Below are positions 63,103-64,000 of a stretch of DNA of 64,000 nucleotides, one piece after another. Every line of letters starts with the position of its first letter. Positions within the stretch are counted from its first letter, which is position 1. The stretch is taken from assembly GCA_021413965.1 (NCBI GenBank), contig JAIOPI010000010.1, positions 1 through 64,000 on the forward strand, written 5' to 3'. The translations under genes were made by a program, and so were the position numbers. The notes under the pieces were generated by a model. The model was not told the origin of the DNA. It ran no database searches and worked only from the letters and a program-made list of their open reading frames with translations. Source of the DNA: Lentisphaerota bacterium. Lineage in GTDB: Bacteria > Verrucomicrobiota > Kiritimatiellia > UBA8416 > JAIOPI01.

Positions 63103-63411
63103 GCCCGGCAACCTTCCGACAACGAGGCCGCGAACACGACGTGGCCATGGCGCCCTCGTGACCTCGCACGAACGGCGGTCTGCTGCGCCAGATTGCTCTG
63201 CATGCCGGACCAACTTCCTTCGGTATTGATTAGGGGCGCCACCAGGGCGGGACGGCTTCCCGGAAAGCCTTTATGGTGCCCCAAGGGCGGCACGTTGGGC
63301 AACAAGAAACACCGACACAAGAAACACCGCCCCCCGCACTTGCCACGCCCCCTTCCCCGCCGCTAGCATGCCCGCATGGACGCCAGAGGGTGGCGCCCGG
63401 GAGGGCTACGC
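63103..63411. other. Divergent intergenic region with a 13-bp direct repeat
   Basis: This 309-bp region between the phosphodiesterase and PhyH-like genes has no coding frame with family signals. ACAAGAAACACCG occurs at 63302-63314 and 63317-63329, two bases apart, about 10 bp upstream of the -35 of the plus-strand promoter. A paired activator site or a chance duplication are both possible. No good promoter was found for the minus-strand gene. Confidence 0.45.
63340..63369 (+). promoter_or_regulatory. Sigma70-type promoter of the PhyH-like gene
   Basis: TTGCCA (63340-63345), an 18-bp spacer and TAGCAT (63364-63369). The -10 is identical to those of the two MBOAT promoters. Transcription would start near 63376, leaving a 36-nt leader with GGGAGGG before the GTG start at 63412. 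Confidence 0.6.
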
Positions 63412-64000
63412 GTGAGTTTACATCGGCTTTCATCCGAGCAGGTTCACCGCTTTCACACGGACGGGTTTCTGCTCCTGCCGGACCTGTTCCCCAAAGACAT
63501 GATTGACCAACTTCTGGCTGTCGCCCGCGCGGACCGCGCCATCGCCCAAGCCGGAGTCATGAAGGACGCCAGCGGCATGGACAGCAAAATCTTCATCCGC
63601 GGCGAATTGGAGGACGACCTCTACAGCGCCTTTGCCCACTCCCCCCGCATCATCGAACCGACCGAGCAGGTGCTCGACGGCGAGGTCTACCAGCTGCACC
63701 ACAAGATGATGCTCAAGGAGCCCCGCGTGGGCGGCGCGTGGGAATGGCACCAGGACTACGGCTACTGGTACAACGACACCCTGCTTCGACCGGATCAGGC
63801 CAGCTGCATGATTGCCGTCGACCGCGCCACACGTGACAACGGCTGCCTGCAGGTGTTGCGCGGCTCCCACCGCATGGGCCGTATCAACCACGGCAAGTTC
63901 GGCAACCAGACGGGCGCGGATCCGGATCGCGTGGCGCTCGCCATGCAGCGCATGGACCTCGTCTATTGCGAGATGGAGCCCGGGACCGCCGTGCTGTTCC
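63412..64000 (+). CDS. Phytanoyl-CoA dioxygenase (PhyH) family protein, truncated by window end
   Basis: The first 196 codons are visible and the gene runs off the window. The protein starts MSLHRLSSEQVHRFHTDGFL and shows the PhyH pattern 'DGFLLLPDLFP', then the Fe(II)-binding 'WHQDYGYWY' (His-x-Asp), 'CMIAVDRATRDNGCLQVLRGSH' in part, and 'MEPGTAVLF'. The distal metal His must lie beyond the end. These are 2-oxoglutarate-dependent oxygenases that hydroxylate small molecules, lipids or sugars. GTG 63412 is chosen because GGGAGGG lies seven bases upstream; an in-frame ATG at 63376 coincides with the predicted transcription start and has no ribosome site. Confidence 0.82.
   Translation, partial: MSLHRLSSEQVHRFHTDGFLLLPDLFPKDMIDQLLAVARADRAIAQAGVMKDASGMDSKIFIRGELEDDLYSAFAHSPRIIEPTEQVLDGEVYQLHHKMMLKEPRVGGAWEWHQDYGYWYNDTLLRPDQASCMIAVDRATRDNGCLQVLRGSHRMGRINHGKFGNQTGADPDRVALAMQRMDLVYCEMEPGTAVLF

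Noticed and set aside
1..64000. tRNA, rRNA, riboswitch or CRISPR features
   Set aside because: No cloverleaf-type arms with TTCGANNC context, no rRNA-like stretch, no regularly spaced palindromic repeats and no recognisable aptamer core were found by eye. Subtle structured RNAs cannot be excluded without a covariance search.

Overview
This is a high-GC bacterial segment of about 64 kb. Nearly every gene serves the assembly, modification or export of surface glycans, and a polyketide or fatty-acid-type synthase system is embedded in the middle. The lineage cannot be fixed from the sequence. The Asp-rich 'DGLPNWWELQYFG' calcium-binding motif, the FG-GAP, Calx-beta and sortilin-like secreted proteins and the unusual lipid synthase together favour the PVC superphylum (Kiritimatiellota, Verrucomicrobiota, Lentisphaerota or Planctomycetota). 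That is an inference. No rRNA, tRNA or CRISPR array was seen.

Layout. (a) 1-140: the edge of an insertion sequence, with the start of a transposase-like gene and two near-identical end repeats. (b) 274-9098: a Wzm/Wzt-type ABC glycan exporter, two large multidomain glycosyltransferases (one fused to a HAD-like domain) and two SAM methyltransferases. (c) 9355-18694: an O-acylation region with three MBOAT (AlgI-like) acyltransferases, two AlgJ/AlgX-like SGNH proteins, a third SGNH hydrolase and a small sulfotransferase. The first two MBOAT-AlgJ pairs are tandem duplicates that each keep the same promoter. (d) 18798-23354: a 1518-residue secreted beta-rich protein. (e) 23671-42054: the synthase system. 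It comprises a 2509-residue NMO-NMO-KS-AT-ACP-ACP-KR megasynthase, two sulfotransferases, two SDR reductases, a Tat-exported PHP-like protein, and a minus-strand operon encoding KS, an AT-DH-phosphopantetheinyl transferase fusion, and a free ACP. (f) 42189-53355: a Wza/Wzc/Wzy-type exopolysaccharide operon with a priming sugar transferase, GT2, glycosidase-like proteins, a Wza-like lipoprotein with a doubled export domain, a Wzc-like protein, a pseudo-BY-kinase, a GNAT-like protein and an O-antigen polymerase/ligase. (g) 53352-58080: GT4, GT2, polysaccharide deacetylase and MurJ/MviN-like flippase. (h) 58346-64000: FG-GAP-SGNH hydrolase, UDP-galactopyranose-mutase-like flavoenzyme, phosphodiesterase and a truncated PhyH-type dioxygenase.

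Working model (inference). The locus makes one or more acylated, probably sulfated surface glycans. The synthase genes supply a specialised acyl chain built with their own KS, AT, DH, ER-like, KR, ACP and PPTase activities. The sulfotransferases, MBOAT proteins and methyltransferases decorate a glycan or lipid, and either the ABC or the Wza/Wzc route exports it. Several promoters share a -35 element beginning TTG, usually TTGC, and a -10 resembling TA(G/T)CAT at 16-18 bp spacing.
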